Source of the DNA: Candidatus Omnitrophota bacterium
Lineage (GTDB): Bacteria; Omnitrophota; Gorgyraeia; 2-01-FULL-45-10
DNA: 43,203 nucleotides
Assembly: GCA_003142795.1 (NCBI GenBank)
Contig: PLNN01000054.1
Coordinates: 1-43,203, forward strand
Reading direction: 5' to 3'
Positions 18,198 to 26,378 of this stretch are shown here, one piece after another (the first letter of the stretch is position 1; each line of letters begins with the position of its first letter). Below the pieces are notes generated by a model. That model had not been told where the DNA came from and did not search any database. It saw only the letters and a list, made by a program, of their open reading frames with translations. The position numbers and the translations under genes are program-made.

Positions 18198-19520
18198 TTA
18201 TCGCCCCGGCGCAGCTTTAGCGCCTCTTTCGAAACTTATCCTTATGGGCACACCTTCGAAATCGCGCGTCAGCCTTAAAAAGTTCTCCACAAACCGCTTC
18301 AGGTTAGCGGCCATCGAGTCAGCGGACTTGACGCCTATCACGAATTCGGGCGGATTTACGGCCTTCTGGGCGAGATATTTGAATTTTATCCTTTTATTCC
18401 TTATTTCCGATGCATTATTCAGCATCTCGAGCATTACGCTAAGCTCATCAGGTGTCAACATTGCGGCAGATTTTTTATAAACCGATCCTGCAAGCTCCAG
18501 GGCCTTGATCACGTTTTTCCCCGTCTTGCATGAAGTAAATATGACCGGATAATTTCTCAGACCCTTTAACTTCTGTATGAGCATTTCCTGATATCTAGTT
18601 GCGTCCGCGCCTTCGGCCAGGTCCCATTTATTCACGACCAGGGCTAGAGCCTTGCCCTCATCTATGCATAAGTTTATGATCCGCATGTCGTCCTCGCGCA
18701 ATCCGTCAAAACCGTCTATGAGCACCAGCGCCACGTCACAGCGCGCGATCGCCTCTTTTGAGCGGACGCCTCCATAGAAGTCTGCCGCCTCATTTATCTT
18801 GGCGTTATGCCTTATGCCTGCCGTATCTATAAGAAGGAAATTTGTGCCGTTCAATTCAAAGTCCGTGTCTGTAGCATCTCTCGTGGTACCGGCGATCGGA
18901 TGGACGATGGCGCGCTCCTCATTGAGGATGGAGTTCAGATAGGACGATTTGCCGACGTTAGGCCGCCCGATTATGGCGACTTTAACGCGCTCGACCGCGT
19001 TCGTTTGCGCCGGATTTTCTATATGTTTTGCTACATCGTCCAGCAGCTTATCGATGCCCGAGCCGCCGGTCGCGCTAATGGCGTAAGGCTCACCCATGCC
19101 CAATTCAAAAAAATCGAGCGCTTTTGCTTCCTGCGACCTGTTATCTATCTTATTAACTATTAAATATATTTTCTTCGAGGTCCTTCTTAAGCCCGTTGAG
19201 AATTCGATATCCTGCGGCAATATGCCTGCCGTCCCGTCCGTGACAAAAAATATTATATCCGCTTCCGCGATGGCCCTTTCAAGCTGTTTTAATATAAGGC
19301 CTGCCATCGGGCCGCGGCCCGACTTTTCAAATCCGCCGGTATCGACTATCGTAAAACCCTTTGTCTTCCATTTGATATCAGCATACAGCCTGTCGCGCGT
19401 GGTCCCGCTCGCGGATTCTACAATGGCCTTCCTCGAGCCGGCGATCCTGTTGAAAAGGGATGACTTGCCGACATTTGGGCGGCCTACAATGACTATTTTT
19501 GGTAATTTAATATTTGTCAT
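18198..19520 (-). CDS. der: Ribosome-biogenesis GTPase Der (EngA)
   Basis: A tandem-GTPase protein of 440 residues that assists 50S subunit maturation. The first G domain has GRPNVGKSSLF, the switch TTRDRLYAD, DTGG and NKID; the second has GRPNVGKSSYLNSI, TTRDATDTDF, DTAG and NKWDL. The C-terminal KH-like domain ends with RDFEGVPIRISFERG, where the family usually has GxPIRI. Both Walker A loops are intact. It starts 4 bases after the flavoprotein gene. Essential in most bacteria. Confidence 0.97.
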   Translation of the reverse strand: MTNIKLPKIVIVGRPNVGKSSLFNRIAGSRKAIVESASGTTRDRLYADIKWKTKGFTIVDTGGFEKSGRGPMAGLILKQLERAIAEADIIFFVTDGTAGILPQDIEFSTGLRRTSKKIYLIVNKIDNRSQEAKALDFFELGMGEPYAISATGGSGIDKLLDDVAKHIENPAQTNAVERVKVAIIGRPNVGKSSYLNSILNEERAIVHPIAGTTRDATDTDFELNGTNFLLIDTAGIRHNAKINEAADFYGGVRSKEAIARCDVALVLIDGFDGLREDDMRIINLCIDEGKALALVVNKWDLAEGADATRYQEMLIQKLKGLRNYPVIFTSCKTGKNVIKALELAGSVYKKSAAMLTPDELSVMLEMLNNASEIRNKRIKFKYLAQKAVNPPEFVIGVKSADSMAANLKRFVENFLRLTRDFEGVPIRISFERGAKAAPGR

Positions 19521-19524
19521 ATTT

Positions 19525-20103
19525 TTAAGATCCGCCTATCTTTTTGCCGAACGCGATCGCTTTTTCGCGAACGCCTGCTTTTTCCTTAACATCTCCGGAG
19601 ACGCCCGCGTTCGGGATAATAAGAGAGTCGAATTTCATGCCCGTATAGTCGGCGGTTATCGCAAACGGTTTTTCGAGCGCGTCAAGGCCCTTATCCTCGT
19701 AGGCGCTCGCTATCAATACAAAGGTCTTGCCTTTCAGCGGCGACTTCATCGTATTGGCCGCGTTATCCCACTTATACAGAGAGAACATCCTGTCGAATAT
19801 GAGCTTCAGCTGCGCGCTCGGCCCGAAGAAATAGAGCGGGGTCGCCATGACTATGACATCCGCAGCGGGCATCCTCGCCAGGACCGGCTTTGCCTCGTCA
19901 TTGATCGCGCAAACGTATTCTTCTATCCGTTGGCACGTCCTGCAGGATACGCAGCCGGTAGACTTATATTTGAGGAAAGCGGTATTGACTATCTCCACCT
20001 CGGCGCCTTTTGACCTGGCACCTCCGGCAAACCAGTTAACAAGCGTCGCCGTATTGCCGTCTTTCTTAGGGCTCGCGGAGAGCATGATTATCTTCTTGGC
20101 CAT
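19525..20103 (-). CDS. Flavodoxin-fold Fe-S flavoprotein / NADPH-dependent FMN reductase family
   Basis: A 192-residue protein of the multimeric flavodoxin group. LSASPKKDGNTATLVNWF is the phosphate-binding loop for FMN, and MATPLYFFGPSAQLKLIFDR is the conserved second FMN contact. A cluster of cysteines (GCVSCRTCQRIEEYVC) lies between them, as in iron-sulfur flavoproteins and related reductases. The electron donor and target are unknown. The ATG lacks a Shine-Dalgarno and sits 6 bases after an extended -10, so it is probably leaderless. It precedes der. Confidence 0.83.
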   Translation of the reverse strand: MAKKIIMLSASPKKDGNTATLVNWFAGGARSKGAEVEIVNTAFLKYKSTGCVSCRTCQRIEEYVCAINDEAKPVLARMPAADVIVMATPLYFFGPSAQLKLIFDRMFSLYKWDNAANTMKSPLKGKTFVLIASAYEDKGLDALEKPFAITADYTGMKFDSLIIPNAGVSGDVKEKAGVREKAIAFGKKIGGS

Positions 20104-20109
20104 ATAAAC

Positions 20110-20118
20110 AGTATAACA
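20110..20118 (-). promoter_or_regulatory. Extended -10 promoter of the flavoprotein gene, leaderless
   Basis: TGTTATACT on the minus strand ends 6 bases before the ATG, placing the predicted start on the A of the ATG. A TTGTAA hexamer lies 18 bases further upstream as a possible -35. Confidence 0.6.
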
Positions 20119-20158
20119 GAGACGGATGGGGGGTTACAAGGGACAAATTAATATGATC

Positions 20159-20488
20159 TTACTTCGGGCGGGTGAGGCGGTTGGCAATAACGCTTACGCA
20201 GCGGATCTTAAGAGAGGCATCCTCGTCGCAGCCCAGAGGGTCGGCCTTCGCTTCTTTGATAGCGCCATAATAAAAGTCGTCCAGGGCTTTTATAATATCA
20301 TCCGGTTTATTTTTATTCTTATCGACGCCGTGCACTACGTAAAGCAGCTGGGCAAAAGTGAATTTATCTTCTTTCGAATATCCCAGCCAATCGTAACCTG
20401 TAGCGTTCAGCGAGGCCGCCCTGGCAGCTGCAAACGCGGCGCCGGTGAGCGATATGATGAGAAGTAATACCAGCAACAGCTTGTTCAT
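20159..20488 (-). CDS. Small exported protein of unknown function
   Basis: A 109-residue protein with a clear Sec signal peptide: MNKLLLVLLLIISLTGAAFAA, with cleavage likely after AFA. The mature part is mixed alpha/beta in composition and carries two cysteines (in PLGCDED and KIRCVSV) that could form a disulfide. ATG 20488 with AGGA 7 bases upstream was chosen over an ATG two codons earlier. It lies downstream of tRNA-Thr on the same strand. No family recognised. Confidence 0.65.
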   Translation of the reverse strand: MNKLLLVLLLIISLTGAAFAAARAASLNATGYDWLGYSKEDKFTFAQLLYVVHGVDKNKNKPDDIIKALDDFYYGAIKEAKADPLGCDEDASLKIRCVSVIANRLTRPK

Positions 20489-20553
20489 TATCATTCCTGC
20501 GAAACAGAATGGAGCTGGCGAAGGGATTTCCCCGCCATTTTGCCTTACTCGGG

Positions 20554-20571
20554 GCGGGATCCCGCCCCCTG
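20554..20571. repeat. 18-bp perfect GC-rich palindrome
   Basis: GGGGCGGGATCCCGCCCC reads the same on both strands. It lies between tRNA-Thr and the small exported gene, inside a GC-rich stretch unlike the rest of the intergenic DNA. No U-tract follows on either strand, so it is not a standard terminator. It may stabilise the tRNA read-through transcript or be a dispersed repeat unit. Confidence 0.6.
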
Positions 20572-20606
20572 TTCAACTCCAGGCGGGAGAACCATCCCTA
20601 GTAAAC

Positions 20607-20682
20607 TGGAGCTGGCGCTCAGATTTGAACTGAGGACCTGCGGTTTACGAAACCGCTGCTCTACCAACTGAGCTACGCCAGC
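20607..20682 (-). tRNA. tRNA-Thr (anticodon CGT)
   Basis: A 76-nt cloverleaf with encoded CCA. The acceptor is GCTGGCG/CGCCAGC, the D arm holds AGCTCAGTTGGTAGAGC, the anticodon stem-loop is GCGGT-TTCGTAA-ACCGC, and the T loop is TTCAAAT. Anticodon CGT decodes ACG. Confidence 0.95.
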
Positions 20683-20717
20683 AACTCCATTTCACTCAAT
20701 TAATTCTTTGTGACTGA

Positions 20718-20746
20718 ATTATAGCAAATTCTCAGATATGTGTAAA
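20718..20746 (-). promoter_or_regulatory. Promoter of tRNA-Thr
   Basis: TTTACA (20741-20746), a 17-base spacer and TATAAT (20718-20723) with extended -10 TGC. The predicted start lies about 29 bases upstream of the tRNA 5' end. Confidence 0.7.
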
Positions 20747-20752
20747 TGGGAG

Positions 20753-21520
20753 TTACTCTTGCTTCTTTTCCGCAACTTTAATATTGAGCCCCCTTGCAAG
20801 CTCTAATACATCTACAGGGACGGCAAGGACGACCGTATTAGACGGGCTGGGCCCGAGGCCGTCTATTGTCTGAAGGGTCCTAAGCTGCATTGCGCCCGGA
20901 GATGCGGCCATCGTCCTGGCCGCTTCCGCCAGATTAACGGCCGCCAGCTTATCTCCTTCGGCCTTTGTTATCGTAGCTCTTTTTTCTCTTTCCGCCGAGG
21001 CTTGCCTTGACATGATCCTCTTTAGATCTTCAGGCATATCCAAGTCCTGAAGCTTGATGGCCATGACCTGAAGGCCCCAGGTCTTTGCCTCTTTTTGGAT
21101 GATCTCTTCGATCTCATCACCGATCTTTTCTCTTTCCGCCAAGAGGTCGTCAAGCGTCATGCCGCCGACCACATCCCTTAAGGCAGCCTGCGCATATTGC
21201 GATACCGCATATAGATAACTCTGAACGTTAATTATCGCAACTTGAGCATCTATGACTTTAAAATATACGACGCCATTTATAGATACGGGGACGTTATCTT
21301 TAGTTATAACCTGCTGCTTTGGTATATCATTTGTTGATATCCTCATATCGACTACTCTTGCATATTCGATTATCGGGATTATGAAATTTAAGCCCGGGTG
21401 GAGCGTCCTCGAGTATTTGCCGAGCTGAAAGACAACGCCCGTCTCATACTGCTGGATGATCCTGACAGATAAAACAATAAGAATAACAACGACCGGAACT
21501 AGCAATGCTAAGAAACCCAT
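20753..21520 (-). CDS. Slipin / stomatin-like SPFH-domain membrane protein
   Basis: A 255-residue protein with an N-terminal membrane anchor (about residues 3-22), then the SPFH domain: QYETGVVFQLGKYSRTLHPGLNFIIP, RISTNDIPKQQVITKDNVPVSINGVVYFKV. The C-terminal coiled region includes RQASAEREKRATITKAEGDK. This is bacterial slipin; members scaffold membrane microdomains and often pair with NfeD proteases, but no nfeD is present here. It is 38 bases after the ferredoxin-nitroreductase gene, with an AAAGGGG ribosome site. Confidence 0.92.
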   Translation of the reverse strand: MGFLALLVPVVVILIVLSVRIIQQYETGVVFQLGKYSRTLHPGLNFIIPIIEYARVVDMRISTNDIPKQQVITKDNVPVSINGVVYFKVIDAQVAIINVQSYLYAVSQYAQAALRDVVGGMTLDDLLAEREKIGDEIEEIIQKEAKTWGLQVMAIKLQDLDMPEDLKRIMSRQASAEREKRATITKAEGDKLAAVNLAEAARTMAASPGAMQLRTLQTIDGLGPSPSNTVVLAVPVDVLELARGLNIKVAEKKQE

Positions 21521-21558
21521 ATAAAACCCCTTTCTATTTTATTATTGGCCCCTCGAGC

Positions 21559-22386
21559 TTATGTCTTCCAGATGATCCTGGCAGGATCTCTTAAGGGTAT
21601 ACGGCTATAGCGATATTTCGGGTATCCGATCATCATACAAGCGCCGGCGTTTGCGCGAGGCGATAAACCGACGAATTTTCTCACAGTCTCAGACATATTT
21701 ATAGCCATGTTCACATACCCTGCCCAGCATGCGCCAAGACCAAGGCCGAATGCCGCAAGTTCAAGGTACGTTCCCGAAATAAGGCATGACTGCGCCGCCA
21801 TCGGATCTTCTTTAAGGCCATAGGCAATGACGATACAAGGCGCGCTCCGACAGATCCTGTCGTCGCCGTTTTTCCAGGTTTCGACCAGGATACTAAAACC
21901 CAAACCCTCTGCCATCGGAGACTTCGCTGTCAGAAGCTCCTCCATCCACTTCGATGTGAGGCCTCCCAGCTCGCGGACTTTCTCTTTGCCCATAAGAACT
22001 GCCCATTTAACGGGCTGGCGGTTTATCCCCGACGGAGCGAATCTTGCGATATCCAAAAGTTTTTCGATCGACCCTTTTGTTACAGGCTCATCTTTGTATG
22101 CCCGGATCGAGCGCCTGCCCTTCAGGAAGAGCTCGACTTGTCTTGCGTCCGGTAATTTGGAGTGGTCGAGGGGTGTAGAGCTTTCAACGTTCATCGTGGA
22201 TAGTTTTATAGGCCCGGGCGGACAGACTGCAAAACAGTGGCCGCAATTAATGCACATGTCGCTGCCGCCGGATATAAATTCCGGTACGCGTTCTTTTTCA
22301 TTCATCCTTAAGAGATGCCTCGGGCAGACCTCTACGCACTTTCCATCGCCCTTACATGTCTTCGTATCAATTTCAATAGTTATCAT
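21559..22386 (-). CDS. Nitroreductase with N-terminal 2[4Fe-4S] ferredoxin domain
   Basis: A 275-residue fusion. Residues 1-60 form a ferredoxin domain with CKGDGKCVEVCP and CINCGHCFAVCP. The rest is an FMN nitroreductase: RRSIRAYKDEPV, RFAPSGINRQPVKW, and late GLGACWAGYVN. The fusion suggests electrons come from reduced ferredoxin rather than NAD(P)H; the substrate is unknown. The ATG at 22386 was chosen because a perfect extended -10 ends 6 bases upstream, making it probably leaderless; a longer frame would start upstream of the predicted transcription start. It is the first gene of a pair with the slipin. Confidence 0.9.
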   Translation of the reverse strand: MITIEIDTKTCKGDGKCVEVCPRHLLRMNEKERVPEFISGGSDMCINCGHCFAVCPPGPIKLSTMNVESSTPLDHSKLPDARQVELFLKGRRSIRAYKDEPVTKGSIEKLLDIARFAPSGINRQPVKWAVLMGKEKVRELGGLTSKWMEELLTAKSPMAEGLGFSILVETWKNGDDRICRSAPCIVIAYGLKEDPMAAQSCLISGTYLELAAFGLGLGACWAGYVNMAINMSETVRKFVGLSPRANAGACMMIGYPKYRYSRIPLRDPARIIWKT

Positions 22387-22392
22387 AAAAAT

Positions 22393-22422
22393 ATTATAAC
22401 ATTTGATTATAACGATAGGCAA
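22393..22422 (-). promoter_or_regulatory. Promoter of nitroreductase-slipin, leaderless
   Basis: TTGCCT (22417-22422), an 18-base spacer and TATAAT (22393-22398) with extended -10 TGT. Six bases separate the -10 from the ATG, so the predicted start is the A of the ATG. Confidence 0.65.
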
Positions 22423-22446
22423 TGAAGATTTTTAAAGCGGGCGTAT

Positions 22447-25314
22447 TTAGAAATCGTAGCGGACGTTGGCATAGCCGGCATGGCTGTAGAAATCTTCTTT
22501 AACTTCAAAATCATAATTTAATGAAAGCGTGATGTTTGGTTTTGATAAGAAGATCCATCGCGTGCCGAAATCGTAGCTCGACTGCGCAGGAGTGAACCCG
22601 CTAGTGGCAAACGACGCTCCGCCGCCGGTAAAGGTGGACGTGGCCTGCTGGTTATCGCCTATAAAATCGTAGAGCCATTTCACATGTATGTCCGGGATGA
22701 GGGTATGATCTTTGCCGGCGATCTTGTAAGCCAGCCTCGCGCCAAGGCCCGTCTGGAACATGTCATAGTCCTGGCCGGCCACCGTAAGGCCTGCGGCGCC
22801 GCCGCCGTCCTCGGTATAGCCGTTCACGTGCAGGTGCGCATACTGCGCTGATCCGAGAGGCGTGAGCGTAACTTTATTATTTTTGAAGGTGTAGCCTGTT
22901 TCCAAATAAGCAGAATACTGTTGGCCGCCATAGTCCGACTTTGGCGTGCGGTCGATGGCACCCACCGCAACGTGCCTTGTGGAATCATATTGGTTATACG
23001 CGAACGACAAAATACCGTCGACATAATAAGCGTCGTGTGAAAAGCTGCCGTAAATACTACCCTGATAATTATTGGCAGTAGTTCTGGCGCCGCTATCCTT
23101 TGTCCTTATGTTATTCCAGGCGTATCCCGCGTTCAATCCGCAGATGAAATTTCCCATGACAGGCACATCATAACCCATGGACGTCCCCCACACATTGGCG
23201 TCGTAGCCGTTAGAGAGGCCCCTGGGATCCTCGTGCAAATATGTATCGAACCCCTGGGCCCATACGCCTGCCTTGCGCACATCGTTACCAAGGACGGCGA
23301 CGCCGGCGTCGCCCGCTGTCTGGACGGACGGAACATTGTCAAAGTGGCTTAGAATAGTATTTATAAATTGCGTCTGTGTTTCATAGCCCACCTGAGGAAC
23401 GCTATTATCCGTATTCGGGATAAGCGAATTTAGCGCCTGATTGATCTGGTCTGCTGACGTCATCGTGTCCAGCGCGCTCAAGATAGTGCGCATGTCGCCG
23501 GTCGCGGTATTATTTAGGGCGATGGAGCTCAGGACCGAGCCGGCCGCGGACGCGTTGGAGTTAGAGGCGAAAGTATTGTAGCTATTCGCGCGAGTCGCTG
23601 TCAGAACGAGATTGTTGGTGCTGTTACTTCCGGAAAATGTAAATACCGGGCTCGTCGATGTAAGCGTGCCCGGCACAGCGCCAACGCCCAATCCGCCGGT
23701 ATCTACCACTGTAAATGTCGTATTATTGGGAATATAGCCGCCTATCGTAACATTTACGTTGCTTGCCGCGGCCAGAGAAGAGATCGCTGCAGTCGTAACC
23801 TTGCCGTAACTGGTGGATGAATTTGCCGTCAATTTCAATGTGCCGCCTGCATTCTGGTTATAAGCACCGGCGCCGGTGGTAAGCGATACGTTTCCGGTGC
23901 CTACATCTATCGTTCCGGAATTCGTTATGGTGGTGGTATCGGCATTACTTTGTATATTTCCGGAAATTGTCGCGCCGAGATCATTCGTGATCGTTGCATC
24001 TCCCGATTCGATCAAAATGGCCGTTGTGCCGGCGATAAGCCCGCCGGATTTATTTTGTATGGTCGACGGGCCGGTCGAATAGCCTCTCACTATATCGACG
24101 CCGGTGCCTGTATAAGATGAGTTTCCCGTGATAGTGCCTGAATTGACCAATTTGTTTATACCTACTTTGATCGGAGTGCCATAAGTTGAGCTGGTATCGC
24201 CGTCGAAAACTATGCCGGTATTTGCGGTGCCTCCGACTCCGTATTTTAATGATGTGCCGTCGCTTGATACAGCACAGCCGCTTCCCACTGTGACCGTGTA
24301 GTTGAGCGACCAGACGAGGATGCCCTGCCCGCCTGTGACAGAGCCGCCATTGGTCACATTTATTTCATTAGGAGCTGCGGCCGAGCGGCTGACGTTATAC
24401 TGGAAACTGTGGCCGGCCCAAACGCTGTTGCAGGGGCCGGTGATGTTAAAGCTCGCATATCCGTTCCCGTATTCGCCGTTATTCTTAGTATATATGTATG
24501 ACTGCGTACTATAGATACCGTAAAGATTGACCGCTGTGCCTCCCAGGATGATGAACTCTGACATGCCCTGTATCTGGGAAATTCCCGACGGAGGCGAACC
24601 TCCGTTCCCCCAGTAATACGTATATCCGAGTTGTGTCCACGGGAAAGCGCCTGACGTGCCCGGGGCGGTGGTAGTTTGCCAATATTGATAATAGTTATTG
24701 AAGGCGGTGGACCCTTGGAGCGTTTTGCCGCTGCCAAATTGGTCGTAATGATAAGTTGCTATATCGGGATTTGCTGTGGGGCGCATCAGAGAATTACTGT
24801 CAGCCACTTCAACAGTATACTCTATTATCGCATCGTGAGTGCCGGGGCTATTCATGCCAAGACCGCGCTCCAGGAACTTTATAAGGTTCGTGCCGGTCGC
24901 GTCGCCTCCCTTAGTGTCATAAAAATTTGTAAGATCATTGCCTGTCGTAACCCATGAGGCGCCTCCGGAGGTTTGTTTTGGATCATTAAAAGTAGCATAA
25001 CCGGGCTGTCCTACATAATTTGAAAAGAAGAACGACGAGTTTGTCGCAGTCCTGACGACGAGGTTCCCGGGAGTACCGGTATCATATGTGAGGCCGTACG
25101 GATTGGCAGGATCATGTACGACAGGTATGGTGACTATCGAACCTGCGGGAGCAGACCAGGTGTAAGGAGCAGGGTTGGGGGCATTGTTATATGCCTGCGA
25201 TACAGACTGATCGTAGGTCTCGGTGGCTGAAAAGGCCAAAGGAGGCAATATAAGTTTAAATAAGAGGAGCAGGCCGCCTAAAGATGCTAATTTGAAATAT
25301 CTAAAATTTCTCAT
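22447..25314 (-). CDS. Autotransporter (type Va-like) outer-membrane protein
   Basis: A 955-residue secreted protein. Residues 1-30 are a signal peptide ending LAFSA. About 35-660 form the passenger: Ser/Thr/Gly/Asn-rich and low in charge, with beta-helix-like short repeats around ITNDLGATISGN and ITNSGTIDVGTGN. About 680-955 form the autotransporter beta-barrel, starting AGVWAQGFDTY, with alternating aromatic strands and ending in Phe (NVRYDF), the usual outer-membrane assembly signal. The passenger function is unknown; no protease triad was seen. The ATG overlaps the DUF362 gene stop (ATGA), so it is the last gene of a four-gene operon. It shows the organism has an outer membrane. Confidence 0.88.
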   Translation of the reverse strand: MRNFRYFKLASLGGLLLLFKLILPPLAFSATETYDQSVSQAYNNAPNPAPYTWSAPAGSIVTIPVVHDPANPYGLTYDTGTPGNLVVRTATNSSFFFSNYVGQPGYATFNDPKQTSGGASWVTTGNDLTNFYDTKGGDATGTNLIKFLERGLGMNSPGTHDAIIEYTVEVADSNSLMRPTANPDIATYHYDQFGSGKTLQGSTAFNNYYQYWQTTTAPGTSGAFPWTQLGYTYYWGNGGSPPSGISQIQGMSEFIILGGTAVNLYGIYSTQSYIYTKNNGEYGNGYASFNITGPCNSVWAGHSFQYNVSRSAAAPNEINVTNGGSVTGGQGILVWSLNYTVTVGSGCAVSSDGTSLKYGVGGTANTGIVFDGDTSSTYGTPIKVGINKLVNSGTITGNSSYTGTGVDIVRGYSTGPSTIQNKSGGLIAGTTAILIESGDATITNDLGATISGNIQSNADTTTITNSGTIDVGTGNVSLTTGAGAYNQNAGGTLKLTANSSTSYGKVTTAAISSLAAASNVNVTIGGYIPNNTTFTVVDTGGLGVGAVPGTLTSTSPVFTFSGSNSTNNLVLTATRANSYNTFASNSNASAAGSVLSSIALNNTATGDMRTILSALDTMTSADQINQALNSLIPNTDNSVPQVGYETQTQFINTILSHFDNVPSVQTAGDAGVAVLGNDVRKAGVWAQGFDTYLHEDPRGLSNGYDANVWGTSMGYDVPVMGNFICGLNAGYAWNNIRTKDSGARTTANNYQGSIYGSFSHDAYYVDGILSFAYNQYDSTRHVAVGAIDRTPKSDYGGQQYSAYLETGYTFKNNKVTLTPLGSAQYAHLHVNGYTEDGGGAAGLTVAGQDYDMFQTGLGARLAYKIAGKDHTLIPDIHVKWLYDFIGDNQQATSTFTGGGASFATSGFTPAQSSYDFGTRWIFLSKPNITLSLNYDFEVKEDFYSHAGYANVRYDF

Positions 25315-26378
25315 TTTATTTCTATCAGTTCATAATCGAGATTGCCCAAGCCGAGTTCGGCGGCGTATTTTAGCTGGATCGTGCCGTCCTGGTCGGGGTG
25401 GACTTCTTTGAACGGATCTTTGCCGCAGGCCTTCAGGACCATGTCGTAACTAGCCTTGTCGATCGCGACCGGATCGAGCGAGGCGAATATTCCTACGTCG
25501 GGCGCTATCTGAGGCGTCTCCATGCCCCAGCAGTCGCATTCCTTCAGGATCCTCACTGCGAAATTGATATACGCCATGCGCTTCTTATTTTTTATAACGG
25601 CCGATGCATACTCTGCCATCTTTTCCTGTACTGCCCTTCCCGCTTTGAAGTCTATGAACATGGCATTGGTGGGACAGACAAGTATGCAGTCTGCGCAACC
25701 CACGCAGAGGGCTTTATCTACGACCGCCCTGGCATCTTCCATCTGAATGGCTTTCGCCGGACATATGTTCATGCACGCCTTACAGCCAATGCATTCATCT
25801 TTATGCACAACTGGCGCAACGTCGCAATGCTGGGCAAGTTTACCCTCTCTTGTCGCGCACCCCATACCTATATTTTTCAAAGCTCCGCCAAAACCGGCCA
25901 GTACGTGGCCTTTGAAATGATTCACCGCAATTATGGCATCCGCGTCGAGAAATAACCCCGAGACCTTTGCGGACTTGATGAGTTTTGCGTTCACATTTAC
26001 CAAGCGTGTATTTTTCTTGTCCGCGTCGTCAGGAATAACGATATCGGCGCCGACAGATTCTTTGGTAAAACCGTGTTTGCGGGCACACTCGAGATGGTCT
26101 TTGGAATTGGAACGTTTGCCATGATAAAGCGTGTTTGTGTCAGCAATGACGGGCACGCCGCCCCTGGCGCTTATGGACTGACAGACTACCGAAACATATT
26201 CGGGCCGGACATACCCGGTATTCCCTTCCTCGCCGAAATGTGCCTTCACCGCGACTTTGTCGTTGTTTCCGACAACGTCGAGTATGCGGCTTTTTTCGAG
26301 CAAGGTTTTAAGCCTGCCTATAACGTCGGCATTATCGTTCGAATCTTTTACTTGCGTAAAATATACTTTACTTATCAT
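25311..26378 (-). CDS. DUF362 protein with 2[4Fe-4S] ferredoxin domain
   Basis: A 355-residue protein. The N-terminal DUF362 domain has KAHFGEEGNTGYVRPE, and NHFKGHVLAGFGGALKNIGMGCATREGK in the middle, followed by two ferredoxin motifs, CIGCKACMNICP and CVGCADCILVCP. DUF362 proteins are uncharacterised Fe-S proteins, common in anaerobes. ATG 26378 was chosen over a longer frame because it overlaps the MATE stop (ATGA). It is coupled at its 3' end to the autotransporter start. The role in this operon is unclear. Confidence 0.88.
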   Translation of the reverse strand: MISKVYFTQVKDSNDNADVIGRLKTLLEKSRILDVVGNNDKVAVKAHFGEEGNTGYVRPEYVSVVCQSISARGGVPVIADTNTLYHGKRSNSKDHLECARKHGFTKESVGADIVIPDDADKKNTRLVNVNAKLIKSAKVSGLFLDADAIIAVNHFKGHVLAGFGGALKNIGMGCATREGKLAQHCDVAPVVHKDECIGCKACMNICPAKAIQMEDARAVVDKALCVGCADCILVCPTNAMFIDFKAGRAVQEKMAEYASAVIKNKKRMAYINFAVRILKECDCWGMETPQIAPDVGIFASLDPVAIDKASYDMVLKACGKDPFKEVHPDQDGTIQLKYAAELGLGNLDYELIEIK

